A stretch of DNA of 55,097 bases from CBDUQP01 sp965369385. GTDB lineage: Bacteria > Planctomycetota > Phycisphaerae > SM23-33. A program made the position numbers and the translations under genes. This document shows, in pieces, positions 35,527 through 45,171 of this stretch. The stretch spans positions 1 through 55,097 of the forward strand of contig CBDUQP010000006.1 in assembly GCA_965369385.1 (NCBI GenBank). The letters run 5' to 3'. Within the stretch, counting starts at the first letter, position 1. Each line of letters opens with the position of its first letter. The notes under the pieces were generated by a model. The model searched no databases. It was not told the DNA's origin and saw only the letters and a list, made by a program, of their open reading frames with translations.

Positions 35527-36666
35527 ATGAAGATATGCCACATAATCACGCGTCTCATACTCGGTGGCGCACAGGAAAACACGATATTAACCTGCGAAGG
35601 GTTGCATAATCGCGGCCATGATGTTACACTTATTACTGGACCGGCTCTCGGCCCGGAGGGAGAATTACTCACCCGCGCCCGCTCTGGCGGATATCGAGTT
35701 GTAGTTCTTGACGCTCTTCGTCGTGAAATAAACCCATGGCGTGACTGGCAGAGTTATAGGCAAATATGCCAATTCCTCGCCGATGATCGCCCTGATGTGA
35801 TGCACTCACATTCGTCCAAAGCCGGTATCATCGCGCGGAGAGCCGCAGCGAAGGTCGGCGGGATGAAGATTGTGCATACGATTCACGGCCTGCCGTACCA
35901 CCGATACCAGGCTGCGTGGCGGAATCGGCTTTATATCATGCTCGAAAAGCGAGAAGCGCGGCGCAGCGATGCCATTGCCTGTGTTGCCGATGCCATGACA
36001 AGGCAGGCACTTGAAGCCGGGGTAGGCACGCCGGAGCAGTACTGCACGATTTACAGTGGTATGGAGACAGACATCTATAGCACTCGGCCGGCGGGGGCCG
36101 ACGAGTTCCGCAAATCATTGAATTTGCCTGACGATGCGGTGCTGGTCACGCAGGTGGCGCGGCTTGCCGAATTGAAGGGGCATGAGTATATCATTGAGGC
36201 GGCGGGGCGGATTGACGATCCGCGTGTACACTTTTGTTTCGTTGGCGATGGACACTGGCGGGAGCGTATCCAAGCCGATATTGCCAGTCGCGGTCTCGGC
36301 GAGCGATTCCACCTGACGGGCTTGGTCTCGCCGGACTACGTACCGACAGTCCTGCACGCCAGCGATATTCTGGTGCACTGCTCGCTCAGGGAGGGCCTGG
36401 CGCGGGCGCTTCCGCAGGGGATGCTGGCGGGTCTGCCGGTTATCAGCTTTGATGTGGACGGGGCACGCGAAGTGGTGGACGAGACAACCGGCGTGCTGCT
36501 GCGGCCGAAGGATGTGGACGGGCTCACAGAAACCATCGGCCGCCTTGCGGGCGACGCAGCGCTTCGAGCGAAGTTGGGCGACACCGGGCGAAGCCGATGC
36601 ACCGAAATGTTCTCACATCACAAGATGGTTGATGAGATTGAAAAACTCTACGCATCGCTTGGTTGA
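35527..36666 (+). CDS. GT4-family glycosyltransferase
   Basis: This 379-residue GT-B fold enzyme probably adds a sugar to a lipid- or polysaccharide-linked acceptor at the inner membrane. ITRLILGGAQENTILTCEGL at the N-terminus and HSHSSKAGIIARRAA belong to the acceptor domain. QVARLAELKGHEYIIEAA, FVGDGHWRE and the donor-binding SLREGLARALPQGMLAGLPVI follow; the SLREG(L)xRxLxQ pattern corresponds to the EX7E-type motif. Start at ATG 35527, where the family begins (MKICHIITRL). It is divergent from murJ across 100 bp. Confidence 0.9.
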   Translation: MKICHIITRLILGGAQENTILTCEGLHNRGHDVTLITGPALGPEGELLTRARSGGYRVVVLDALRREINPWRDWQSYRQICQFLADDRPDVMHSHSSKAGIIARRAAAKVGGMKIVHTIHGLPYHRYQAAWRNRLYIMLEKREARRSDAIACVADAMTRQALEAGVGTPEQYCTIYSGMETDIYSTRPAGADEFRKSLNLPDDAVLVTQVARLAELKGHEYIIEAAGRIDDPRVHFCFVGDGHWRERIQADIASRGLGERFHLTGLVSPDYVPTVLHASDILVHCSLREGLARALPQGMLAGLPVISFDVDGAREVVDETTGVLLRPKDVDGLTETIGRLAGDAALRAKLGDTGRSRCTEMFSHHKMVDEIEKLYASLG

Positions 36667-36845
36667 TAAGACGCATGATTGCGTTGTTGCCTGCGGATGT
36701 CGTGGAACACGTTGGTAGACATAACACACTACACATAAACAAAACACTCTGCGAATCGCCGGGTCGAAAAAGTCGACAATGGCACGAATGCCGCCGAGCA
36801 GATCGCGGAAGAACAAACAACTTATAGAAGTTATTGGAGTGAAAA

Positions 36846-39161
36846 ATGCCTGAAGGGTATTCACAAGCAATTTTGAAGTACATGGCGGATAAGGAATATC
36901 AGCCGCTGAAGGAAAAGCAGCTCGCCCGTATTATGGGCGTGGCTGAGAATGATTTCGGAACGTTTCGTGATGCGATAAAACGCCTCCACGATGCGGGACG
37001 AGTGATAATGGGTGCGGGCAGTTCGTTGAACCTGCCGGCGATGCCCGCTCGCGTGGTGGGCGTCTATCGTCGTAACCCCAAGGGGTTCGGGTTTGTCTCT
37101 ACCGATACCCCATACGCACAGGGCGATCTGTTCATTCCGCCTGATGGTTCAGGCGGGGCAATGAGCGGCGACCGCGTTGTTGCAAAAGCACGCAAACAGG
37201 GCAAGCGCGACGGCGAGACGCTCTATCGCGGCCAGATCATCGAGATTCTCAATCGTGCAAGCGGTAAGTTCGTTGGCGAAGTGAAATGTGCCAAGGGTAT
37301 TTGGTTCGTCGTGCCGGACGGCAGGCAACTGTCCCAGCCGATAATCATTCGTGATATCGGCGCTGCGGGTCCCAAGGAGGGTACCAAGGTTGTCGTGGAG
37401 ATAACCAAGTATCCCGACAAGGGCGATCTGCCCGAAGGCGTAATCGTGTCGGCAATAGGCCCCGCCGGCCCGCTGGATACCGAAACGCGAGCGGTTATTC
37501 TTGCCCATGGCATGGAGGAAGAGTTTCCAGAACAAGCCATCGCCGATGCGCGGCTGGCGCTGGAAGCCTTTGACGCTGACAAGACAGACGGCAGAGAAGA
37601 CATTACCGATGTGACGATTGTTACCATCGATCCGCCGGACGCCCGCGACTTTGACGATGCGATAAGTCTGGTTGATAACGCGGACGGCACGTGCACGCTG
37701 GGCGTTCACATTGCCGACGTTTCACACTTCGTGACCGAAGGCACCGCGCTTGACCTCGAAGCTGCCAGGCGTGCGACAAGTGTTTACTTCCCCCGCAAGG
37801 TGCTGCCGATGCTTCCGGAGATCCTCAGCAATGGCGTGTGCAGCCTGCAGGAAGGTCAGCGGCGTTTCTGCAAGTCTGCGTTCATCACCTATGACCAGGA
37901 TGCGAATGTTGTTTCAACGCGGCTTGCTGAGACGGTTATCTGTTCGTCCAAGCGTCTGACATACATCGAAGCACAGGAAATCTGCGACGGCAAGACCGGC
38001 GGTTTTCCGAAGAAGGTCGCCGAGCTGGTCAAGCAGATGGAGGCGCTATCCAAGCGCATAATGGTTCGGCGCGAAGCGTCTGGCATGTTGCGGCTTGATC
38101 TGGGCAGCGTGGAATTGGTCATTGACGACAACAATCGCGTGACGGATGTTGAGCCGGAAGACACGTCTTACACTCATACGCTTATCGAGATGTTCATGGT
38201 GGAAGCCAACGAGGCGGTGGCGGAGATCTTTGGGAAGATGTCGGTGCCCGTGCTGCGTCGTATTCACCCTGCCCCCGAGACGCGCAGCAGTGCGCGGCTT
38301 AACGCGTTCATAAAGGCCAGCGGGCATCGTATACCAAAAGATGCATCCCGCAGGGATTTCCAGCAACTCATAGAAGAGGTGCGAGGAACGCCGGCCAGTC
38401 ATGCGGTGAACTTGGCATTGCTCAAGACCATGCAGGCGGCTGAGTATTCGCCGATGCTGATCGGGCACTATGCACTGGCGAGCGAAGCCTACTGTCACTT
38501 CACCAGTCCCATTCGCCGCTACGCCGATCTCAGCGTGCATCGCCTTGTGCGGAGCCACTGTCGCGGCGAGCTGGAAAAAGGGTCCATTCCGAGTGTTTCG
38601 GACTTGGTGGCGCTGGGCGAGCATTGCAGCGAGATGTCGCAGGAAGCGGAATCCGCAGAGCGAGAGCTGAAGACGGTTCTGATCATGCAGCTTCTGAAGA
38701 CTCACGTGGGCGATACCATGGAAGGCGTTATTTCCGGTGTGAACAATGTGGGCACGTTTGTTTCGCTCACGCATTGGGGCATCGATGGGCTGGTTCGCGT
38801 GGACATGCTCGGCGATGACTGGTGGGAAGTGAACACATCACTTGGCATCATCACCGGCCAGCACACCGGCATCACCTATCGCATGGGCGAGCTGGTGCAG
38901 GTGCAGCTCGTGAGCGTGGATGTGCCTTCCAGGCAGATAGATTTGCGAATGGTTCGCAAGATGGATTCGCCATCGACGGGCAAGTCCGGCAAGTCGCGCA
39001 AATCCGGCGGCACCCGGAAGAATTCAGGCGGCAAGGGCAAAGGTAAGGGAAAGACGGCGACTGGCGGGAAGACCGGCGGCCGCAAGACGACCCGAGCCAA
39101 GAGCAGCCGAAAAGCCTCCTCGGCTACGAAATCTCGCAAGAGCGGACGCAAACGGAAGTAG
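36846..39161 (+). CDS. rnr: Ribonuclease R
   Basis: This 771-residue 3'-5' exoribonuclease degrades structured RNA. It has an N-terminal winged-helix, two cold-shock domains (GVYRRNPKGFGFVST), the RNB catalytic domain with DPPDARDFDDAISL from residue 262 and HFTSPIRRYADLSVHR, and an S1 domain (GVISGVNNVGTFVSL). The last 50 or so residues are an extreme Lys/Arg/Ser/Gly tail, longer than usual, which may bind ribosomes or RNA. TTGGAG is six bases upstream of the ATG. Confidence 0.96.
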   Translation: MPEGYSQAILKYMADKEYQPLKEKQLARIMGVAENDFGTFRDAIKRLHDAGRVIMGAGSSLNLPAMPARVVGVYRRNPKGFGFVSTDTPYAQGDLFIPPDGSGGAMSGDRVVAKARKQGKRDGETLYRGQIIEILNRASGKFVGEVKCAKGIWFVVPDGRQLSQPIIIRDIGAAGPKEGTKVVVEITKYPDKGDLPEGVIVSAIGPAGPLDTETRAVILAHGMEEEFPEQAIADARLALEAFDADKTDGREDITDVTIVTIDPPDARDFDDAISLVDNADGTCTLGVHIADVSHFVTEGTALDLEAARRATSVYFPRKVLPMLPEILSNGVCSLQEGQRRFCKSAFITYDQDANVVSTRLAETVICSSKRLTYIEAQEICDGKTGGFPKKVAELVKQMEALSKRIMVRREASGMLRLDLGSVELVIDDNNRVTDVEPEDTSYTHTLIEMFMVEANEAVAEIFGKMSVPVLRRIHPAPETRSSARLNAFIKASGHRIPKDASRRDFQQLIEEVRGTPASHAVNLALLKTMQAAEYSPMLIGHYALASEAYCHFTSPIRRYADLSVHRLVRSHCRGELEKGSIPSVSDLVALGEHCSEMSQEAESAERELKTVLIMQLLKTHVGDTMEGVISGVNNVGTFVSLTHWGIDGLVRVDMLGDDWWEVNTSLGIITGQHTGITYRMGELVQVQLVSVDVPSRQIDLRMVRKMDSPSTGKSGKSRKSGGTRKNSGGKGKGKGKTATGGKTGGRKTTRAKSSRKASSATKSRKSGRKRK

Positions 39162-39296
39162 CCCGGTGCCTGTAGAATGCTGGCTGGCGGCATGATAATA
39201 CAGTTACACAGCTTCGGTGGAAATTTGCGGGCGGGCGTTGCTTGAGTGCAATCGCTCGCCTGCTGGCCTGCTGATACGGAATCAAGGATTATTGTG

Positions 39297-40418
39297 ATGG
39301 AAGATTCAAACCTTACAAAGTTTCCGCTTCATGATATGCACGTGGCGATGGAGGCCTCCATGGGCTCCGAAGCCGGGTGGGCGGTCCCCATGAGTTACGC
39401 CGGGCCGCTGGCCGAGGCGACAGAAGTTCGCGACCGCGCGGGCGTGTTCGACATATCGCACACCGGCCGGATCAGAATTCGCGGTGACCAGATGCTGGAC
39501 CTGATGGAACTCCTGTGCGCGCACGACGTGGCCCATCAGGAAGATGACACTGCGGTGCGGTCACTGCTGCTGAACGTCCAGGGCGGGGTGCTGGCAGACT
39601 GTCATGTTGTGCGGCTTGACGATTTCTGGCTGATTCTCTGTGATGCGGGCAATCGCACGAAGGTGCTCGAGCACGCCCAGTCCGCCGCAGAAGGCCTTGA
39701 GGCGAAGGTGGATGACCAGACGGAGAAAGGCGCGATGTTCGCAGTTACAGGTCGCGCGGCCGCGGATGTACTGAAAGCGGCGCTGCCCGAAGACCCGAGC
39801 GACTACCCGCCCGGCGGCGTGAAACTGGGATCGCTGCTGTTCGCGAAGTACATAATGATGCGAACCAGCTATGCCGGACTTTGGGGACTGGAAGTGATCC
39901 TGCCGAAGATGTTCGCGGGCAAGGCGTGGCGGTTCGTCACCGACAAGGCCGGCGATAACAAGGTTGCTCCCGCGGGCATGGGCGCGAGGGACATTCTTCG
40001 CCTTGAAGCTGGCCTGTGTCGCTACGGGTATGAGCTGAACGAGACGATAGACCCGTTCACCGCTGGCTTGGGCGATCTGGTGACCTCGTCATATGACTTC
40101 ATAGGGCACGATGCCATTGAGAAGTTGCGAGGCGGAAAACCTTCGCGAAAGCGAGTGGGTCTGGTGTTGGAGTGCGAGAAACCGGTGGCCACGATGATTC
40201 CCACATTGGGTGCGTCTGTGTATCGTGAAGACGGATTCGAGGCCGGTCAGGTGACGAGTGCCACATACTCTCCGACGCTGGAGAAGATCATTGCCATGGC
40301 CTACATCGCCACCAGCGACAGCGCCCTGGGCGGCAAGGTGAGTGTGGAAGTATGCGGCCAGTCCGAATCGATTCGGGCAGAGATAGTGGAGCTGCCTTTC
40401 ATCCCGGCTGTGGAGTGA
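39297..40418 (+). CDS. gcvT: Aminomethyltransferase (glycine cleavage T protein)
   Basis: This 373-residue folate-binding protein releases ammonia from the lipoyl-bound aminomethyl group and forms methylene-tetrahydrofolate. MSYAGPLAEATEVRDRAGVFDISHTGRI-like N-terminus, YIMMRTSYAGLWGLEVILP, LRLEAGLCRYGYELNETIDPF and the C-terminal barrel with GQVTSATYSPTLEK match GcvT. AAGGA precedes the ATG at 39297. gcvH and gcvP are not adjacent, so it could also be a GcvT-like paralogue, but the motifs favour true GcvT. Confidence 0.88.
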   Translation: MEDSNLTKFPLHDMHVAMEASMGSEAGWAVPMSYAGPLAEATEVRDRAGVFDISHTGRIRIRGDQMLDLMELLCAHDVAHQEDDTAVRSLLLNVQGGVLADCHVVRLDDFWLILCDAGNRTKVLEHAQSAAEGLEAKVDDQTEKGAMFAVTGRAAADVLKAALPEDPSDYPPGGVKLGSLLFAKYIMMRTSYAGLWGLEVILPKMFAGKAWRFVTDKAGDNKVAPAGMGARDILRLEAGLCRYGYELNETIDPFTAGLGDLVTSSYDFIGHDAIEKLRGGKPSRKRVGLVLECEKPVATMIPTLGASVYREDGFEAGQVTSATYSPTLEKIIAMAYIATSDSALGGKVSVEVCGQSESIRAEIVELPFIPAVE

Positions 40419-40512
40419 CTGACCCGGAAGTAACCATCCCCGTGCCTCTCTGTGCGCATCGGCCAAGCAACGCAGCCATTACCAGCAGGCTCGCGAGTGT
40501 AGTCTTCATCAT
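40399..40512 (-). CDS. Possible 37-residue secreted or lipoprotein-like peptide
   Basis: The minus-strand frame opens with two consecutive ATG codons (40512, 40509), preceded by GGGAGGG at 8-9 bases. It encodes MMKTTLASLLVMAALLGRC followed by a short Gly/Thr/Ser/Pro tail. The N-terminus is a textbook signal peptide; LLGRC resembles a lipobox except for the arginine before cysteine. It overlaps the end of gcvT by 20 bp, tail to tail. The Shine-Dalgarno lies within a small CTCC/GGAG hairpin. Too short for certainty. Confidence 0.45.
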   Translation of the reverse strand: MMKTTLASLLVMAALLGRCAQRGTGMVTSGSVTPQPG

Positions 40513-41086
40513 GACATATTCCCTCCCAAGGGAGCAACGTCGCAATTCACGGGAACTTGGACGTTAACTCGCCCACTGATTAAGTATATGGAGATACTTG
40601 CCCTGAACACAAACCGTATACTCGCGGGCGCATTCCAGCAATTCTGTCTGGAGTTTTCGGGTAATCATGGTAGAGGTATTCTACCCCCCCCCAGGGGTGC
40701 TAATCTCAAGTGCAATTTGAAATTAGCACCCCTGGGGGTGAATGTTGCGCGGTGTGCGTGGTTCTGGTGTTGGGGCGTCTGTCGGGCAATTTGCTGCTGG
40801 GCAGCGCTTGTGGCGAAGGTGTGAGGTTGGCTAAGTGTTGTGTTGGAAGTTGGTTGCGGGAGTTGAGGAGCCGAGTGGTTGTTATCTTGTGCTTGACTTG
40901 GGGGGCCTTGGGGACGATCATCGGCGTTCTGGGTTCTGGCAGGGCGATCAGGCTGGGTGGCGATGTGTGCTGCTGCTGCGGGTTGTTGCTGGAACAATTG
41001 CCGATAGACGTGTGTCCTGCAATGGGCCCGCTGGCGTGCAGGCAATAATCACGACAAGCATCATATAAAGAAGCAGGTAAGAAAAC
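40513..41086. other. Non-coding gap before lysS
   Basis: Holds the palindrome at 40688-40738, then about 300 bp strongly rich in G and T on the plus strand. Open frames on both strands here have low-complexity products and no ribosome-binding site. TATAAA near 41063-41068 may be part of the lysS promoter. Confidence 0.5.
40688..40738. repeat. REP-like palindrome upstream of lysS
   Basis: Perfect 17-bp arms CCCCCAGGGGTGCTAAT (40688-40704) and ATTAGCACCCCTGGGGG (40722-40738) enclose a 17-nt loop that itself has TCAA/TTGA complementarity. Confidence 0.7.
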
Positions 41087-42535
41087 ATGCTGCAGAAGGT
41101 ACAGGAAGACAGGCTGAAGAAGCTTGAGAAGATCAAGGAGCTGGGGATCGATCCGTATGGCATGCGATACGACACCGCCAAGCCTATCGATGGCGTTCTT
41201 GAGGGTTACGTCGATGACCAGGAAGATCAGGCTGCCGACATCGCCGGCCGGCTGGTGCTCATTCGTGATATGGGTAAGATGATGTTTGCGCATGTTCGCG
41301 ATCAGAGTGGGCAGATGCAGGTGGCATTCCGCAAGAATAAGGTCGACGAGGACACCTGGCAGCTCATGAAGGCGCTTGACCTCGGCGATATTGTAGCCGC
41401 TTCAGGCCCGCTCCAGCGCACTCGCACCGGCGAGATAACAATCTGGGTAGACAAGCTCACCATGATGTGCAAGAGCCTGAACCCCATGCCCGAGAAGTTC
41501 CACGGCTTGCAGGATGTGGAGACCCGTTATCGCCAGCGATATCTGGACCTGATGACTAATCCGGAAGTGATGGCCAACTTTAAGCGTCGCATCGCGATTA
41601 TCGATCACTTCCGGTCAGTGCTGAAGGCCAAGGACTTCCTGGAAGTGGAAACGCCGATGTTGCAGTCTGTCTGCGGCGGGGCGGCTGCGAGGCCCTTCAT
41701 AACTCACCACAACACGTTCGATACCGAACTCTACATGCGAATCAGTCCGGAGCTTCACCTGAAGCGTCTGCTGGTTGGCGGCATGGAGCGAGTGTTCGAG
41801 ATCAACCGTAACTTCCGCAACGAAGGCACCGATACCAGCCACAATCCTGAGTTCACGATGATGGAGCTCTACCAGGCCTATGCGGACTACGAAGTGATGA
41901 TGGATATCACCGAGGAGCTGATCTCCACCGCGGCGGCCGATATATGCGGATCGACGAAGCTGCCTTATGGCGATACCGAGATCGACTTCACGCCGAAGTG
42001 GCGCAGGGCGACGTACGCGGAGCTGCTCAAGGAATACGCCGGCGTTGAGATGACTGATATTGATGCTGTCCGGGCCAAGGCTCGTGAGCTGCACATTGCC
42101 GATATCGACAAGAAGGACGACGCAATTGTCATAAACGAGGTGTTCGAGGAGACCGTCGAGGAGCATCTGGTGCAGCCGACGTTTGTGAAGGATTACCCGG
42201 CTGCATTGTGCCCGCTGACGCGTCGCGACCCGAACGACCCCAGCATTGCACTGCGTTTCGAGCTTTATATCGCCAAGATGGAGATCGCCAACGCGTATAC
42301 TGAACTGAACGATTCGCAGATCCAGCATGATAACTTCTCTCATCAGCTCAAGGGCGATGAGGAAGAAGAGACGATGCGAACGATGGATGAAGATTTCATC
42401 ACTGCTCTTCGTCACGGTATGCCGCCGGCCGGCGGTTTGGGCGTGGGTATCGATCGCGTGGTGATGCTGCTGACCAACACGCAGAGCATTCGTGATGTTG
42501 TGCTGTTCCCGCAGCTTCGTCCTGAACAGCAGTAA
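41087..42535 (+). CDS. lysS: Lysyl-tRNA synthetase, class II
   Basis: This 482-residue enzyme charges tRNA-Lys. The N-terminal OB-fold includes AGRLVLIRDMGKMMFAHVRDQSG. Class II motif 1 (FLEVETPMLQ), motif 2 (FEINRNFRNEGTDTSHNPEFT) and motif 3 (GLGVGIDRVVML) are all intact, and EIANAYTELND is LysS-specific. AGG lies near the ATG in AGCAGGTAAGAAAAC. Confidence 0.97.
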   Translation: MLQKVQEDRLKKLEKIKELGIDPYGMRYDTAKPIDGVLEGYVDDQEDQAADIAGRLVLIRDMGKMMFAHVRDQSGQMQVAFRKNKVDEDTWQLMKALDLGDIVAASGPLQRTRTGEITIWVDKLTMMCKSLNPMPEKFHGLQDVETRYRQRYLDLMTNPEVMANFKRRIAIIDHFRSVLKAKDFLEVETPMLQSVCGGAAARPFITHHNTFDTELYMRISPELHLKRLLVGGMERVFEINRNFRNEGTDTSHNPEFTMMELYQAYADYEVMMDITEELISTAAADICGSTKLPYGDTEIDFTPKWRRATYAELLKEYAGVEMTDIDAVRAKARELHIADIDKKDDAIVINEVFEETVEEHLVQPTFVKDYPAALCPLTRRDPNDPSIALRFELYIAKMEIANAYTELNDSQIQHDNFSHQLKGDEEEETMRTMDEDFITALRHGMPPAGGLGVGIDRVVMLLTNTQSIRDVVLFPQLRPEQQ

Positions 42536-42676
42536 TTTGTGAGCACAGTACAGTGAACATGGAATAAGAATTAGGGGCGTGTGCGGTTGTCGATGGGCTT
42601 GTAGAGGTAGTGATGGCGATAGCGGCTGGGATTTTGAATTCAGCATGCTGCGTCATTCCCGCCGGCAGGGTTGCAC

Positions 42677-44425
42677 GTGAATGATATGTATAGACTCGTC
42701 CTTTGCCTGAGATATCTGAGAAGTCGCATCGTCGCGTATTTCGCGGTGATCGGCATGGCGTTGGTGGTAGCGATGATGGTTATCGTCGTCAGCGTTATGA
42801 CGGGCTTCGTTGATAAGGTGGAACGTGCAGCCAGGGGGCTGTACGGGGATATTATTTTGGAGGCTGACAGCCAAGTAGGCCTCCCCCTATACGATGAATT
42901 CATTGCCTACACTTTCAAGACCGCAGCCGAGCTCAAGGATGTGGATCCAGACAAGATCGTAGATCCCGTCCAACGCAAGCGGACCACAAAGCTCAAGCAT
43001 CTTGCCAAGTTGGAGGCAGCCACGCCTTATATTCAGGTGCCGGCTATGCTGAGAATTCGCGGGCAGGAAGCTTATCGTCAGCCCGTGCGGGTGGTGGGTA
43101 TTCGCCTTCCTCAGCATGTGAAGGTTACATCCTTTGGCAAGGGTCTGTTCGTGCAGAAGGGCATGACCGAGCCTACGTGGGATCCCCCCGTCGAATTGAT
43201 GAAGAAGCGGGTGGTTGAGGATATCGAACGGGCCGAGGGCTTGCTGAAGTCTTTGCCGGAATCGGAAGACGTTATTCGCGACCGGGTGTCTGATGCGATA
43301 GGTTTTGAGCGGACCGGTCTTGGTCGCCTTGGTAATCGGAAGGCGGCGGAGTTTAATCGCAAAGCTGCCCAAAAAGAATTGCAGCGTCTCCAGGAGGATG
43401 GCGCGGGCCCAGACGATGTTGCATACGATAATGCGGCTCGTACTTTGCGATGGTGGTCGGCGCAAGCCTATGAGGAACCCGACAAGCGTGCGATTCTGGG
43501 GCTGGGTATTCCGGCATTGGCGTTTCGTCTGCCGAAGGGCCAGCCGGTGCGTATTTGGGGGCCGGGGCATAAGATAATACTTTGGGTATTCCCGCTTGGC
43601 AGCATCGGGGCGATGGATGCCGACAGCATGAAGCCCAGGACGCTTGACCTGTCGGTGATCGACGATTGCAGCACTGACGTTTCCTCTGTTGACTCCAATA
43701 CTATCTATGTACCTTTCGATACACTGCAGAAGTTCAATGACATGGGGGCAACCCGGCTGGATTCGGATCCCAGCGTGATCGACACGCCAGCAAGGTGTAG
43801 CCAGATACTCTTCAAGGTGAAACCCGAGTTCAGCGGAAAAGAAGATTTGTACAGGACTCGGCAGGCGGTAGAGGCCGCCTGGACACTTTTCTGTGCTGAG
43901 AATCCAGACGTGGCATGCATGGACGCGGTCGCTCAGACATGGCGTCAGCGGCAGGCATCGATCATCAACACAGTCGAAGCGCAGCGGATGTTGATGATAA
44001 TTATTCTGTGCATCATATCTGTGGTGGTAGTGGTTTTGATTCTGGTTATCTTCTATATGATCGTTCTCCAGAAAACGCATGACATCGGCGTTCTGAAGGC
44101 AGTCGGAGCTTCCAGTTGGGGCATTGCGGGGATATTCCTTCAATACGCTGCGGCCGTTGGCGTGGTTGGTTCGGCGATGGGCGTGACAATGGCGTATTTC
44201 TTCGTTCGCAATATAAATCCAGTAGCCGACTGGCTCAGCGATACGTTCAACTTCCGTGTGTGGGATCGCGAGTTCAATATATTCGAAAAGATCCCCAACG
44301 AGGTGCAACTGTCGACGGTGATTGTTGTGGTTATCGGTGCGATAGCGGCAAGCATGGTCGGTGCACTGATACCCGCGATACTCGCTGCCCGGATGCAGCC
44401 GGTGGAGGCACTTCGCTATGAGTAG
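42677..44425 (+). CDS. LolC/LolE-like lipoprotein-releasing ABC permease
   Basis: This FtsX/MacB-fold permease of about 582 residues is part of an ATP-driven system that extracts lipoproteins from the inner membrane. One helix near the N-terminus (YFAVIGMALVVAMMVIVVSVMTGFV), a long periplasmic domain and three C-terminal helices with the LKAVGASSWGIAGIFL coupling region are visible. The periplasmic part is roughly 150 residues longer than usual LolC/E and contains a charged, helix-rich insert (about residues 170-260). GTG at 42677 is chosen because AGGG sits six bases upstream; ATG at 42686 is the alternative. It overlaps lolD by 8 bp, so the pair is translationally coupled. A single permease suggests a homodimeric LolF-like arrangement. 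Confidence 0.85.
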   Translation: MNDMYRLVLCLRYLRSRIVAYFAVIGMALVVAMMVIVVSVMTGFVDKVERAARGLYGDIILEADSQVGLPLYDEFIAYTFKTAAELKDVDPDKIVDPVQRKRTTKLKHLAKLEAATPYIQVPAMLRIRGQEAYRQPVRVVGIRLPQHVKVTSFGKGLFVQKGMTEPTWDPPVELMKKRVVEDIERAEGLLKSLPESEDVIRDRVSDAIGFERTGLGRLGNRKAAEFNRKAAQKELQRLQEDGAGPDDVAYDNAARTLRWWSAQAYEEPDKRAILGLGIPALAFRLPKGQPVRIWGPGHKIILWVFPLGSIGAMDADSMKPRTLDLSVIDDCSTDVSSVDSNTIYVPFDTLQKFNDMGATRLDSDPSVIDTPARCSQILFKVKPEFSGKEDLYRTRQAVEAAWTLFCAENPDVACMDAVAQTWRQRQASIINTVEAQRMLMIIILCIISVVVVVLILVIFYMIVLQKTHDIGVLKAVGASSWGIAGIFLQYAAAVGVVGSAMGVTMAYFFVRNINPVADWLSDTFNFRVWDREFNIFEKIPNEVQLSTVIVVVIGAIAASMVGALIPAILAARMQPVEALRYE

Positions 44426-45107
44426 TCCCGCCATTGAAATCTGTGATGTGCACAAGTCCTACAAGATGGGACGGGAAAAGCTGCACGTGTTGCGTGGCGT
44501 CAGCCTGCGCCTGGCCCGCGGCGAGTTTGCCGCTATTGTCGGCGCGTCGGGTAGTGGCAAGAGCACGCTGCTGCACATTGGCGGATTGTTGGATACCCAG
44601 GACGCCGGACACGTTTATCTCAACGGGCTGGACGCAGCCGGTTTTTCCAATCGCAAACGCAACGCCATGCGATGCGGCGATGTGGGCTTCGTGTTCCAGT
44701 TCTACCATTTGTTTGGCGAGCTGAACGTTCTGGAAAATACAATGCTTCCGGCCCAGGTGGATTCGTCGGTGTTTGGTTGGCTGAAGAGGTCCAGGCGGGA
44801 TCGAAAGCATGCCACGGAATTGCTCGAACGCATGGGGCTGGGCGAGCGTATGAAGCACAAGCCCTCGGAGCTGTCTGGTGGCGAACGCCAGCGAGTGGCG
44901 ATTGCAAGGGCACTTATGAACAAACCTGATATCCTGCTGGCCGACGAACCCACGGGAAATCTTGATAGCAAGACCGGCAAGAAGATAATGAAACTGCTGG
45001 GTGACCTGAATAAGGCTGGCCAGACCATATTGATGGTAACTCACGATGCATCGATTGCTGCCGTCGCTCACAAAACGCTGCATCTTGCTGATGGCAGGAT
45101 GGTTTGA
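44418..45107 (+). CDS. lolD: LolD-like ABC transporter ATPase
   Basis: This 229-residue ATPase powers the neighbouring permease. Walker A GASGSGKST, the signature LSGGERQR, Walker B ILLADEPTGNLDS and the switch histidine in VTHD are complete, and the overall sequence is of the LolD/MacB/FtsE class. The start overlaps the permease stop in ATGAGTAG. The pairing with a lipoprotein-release permease and lpxI nearby supports an outer-membrane biogenesis role. Confidence 0.92.
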   Translation: MSSPAIEICDVHKSYKMGREKLHVLRGVSLRLARGEFAAIVGASGSGKSTLLHIGGLLDTQDAGHVYLNGLDAAGFSNRKRNAMRCGDVGFVFQFYHLFGELNVLENTMLPAQVDSSVFGWLKRSRRDRKHATELLERMGLGERMKHKPSELSGGERQRVAIARALMNKPDILLADEPTGNLDSKTGKKIMKLLGDLNKAGQTILMVTHDASIAAVAHKTLHLADGRMV

Positions 45108-45171
45108 TACGCAGAGAGGTTCTTTGTGTGTCTGTGATTGAGATTATGATGACGAAACCCGGAGAAAATGT

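Noticed and set aside
40665..41048. Overlapping ORFs on both strands in the G/T-rich tract
   Set aside because: Composition simply reflects the base skew; no start signals or protein-like features.
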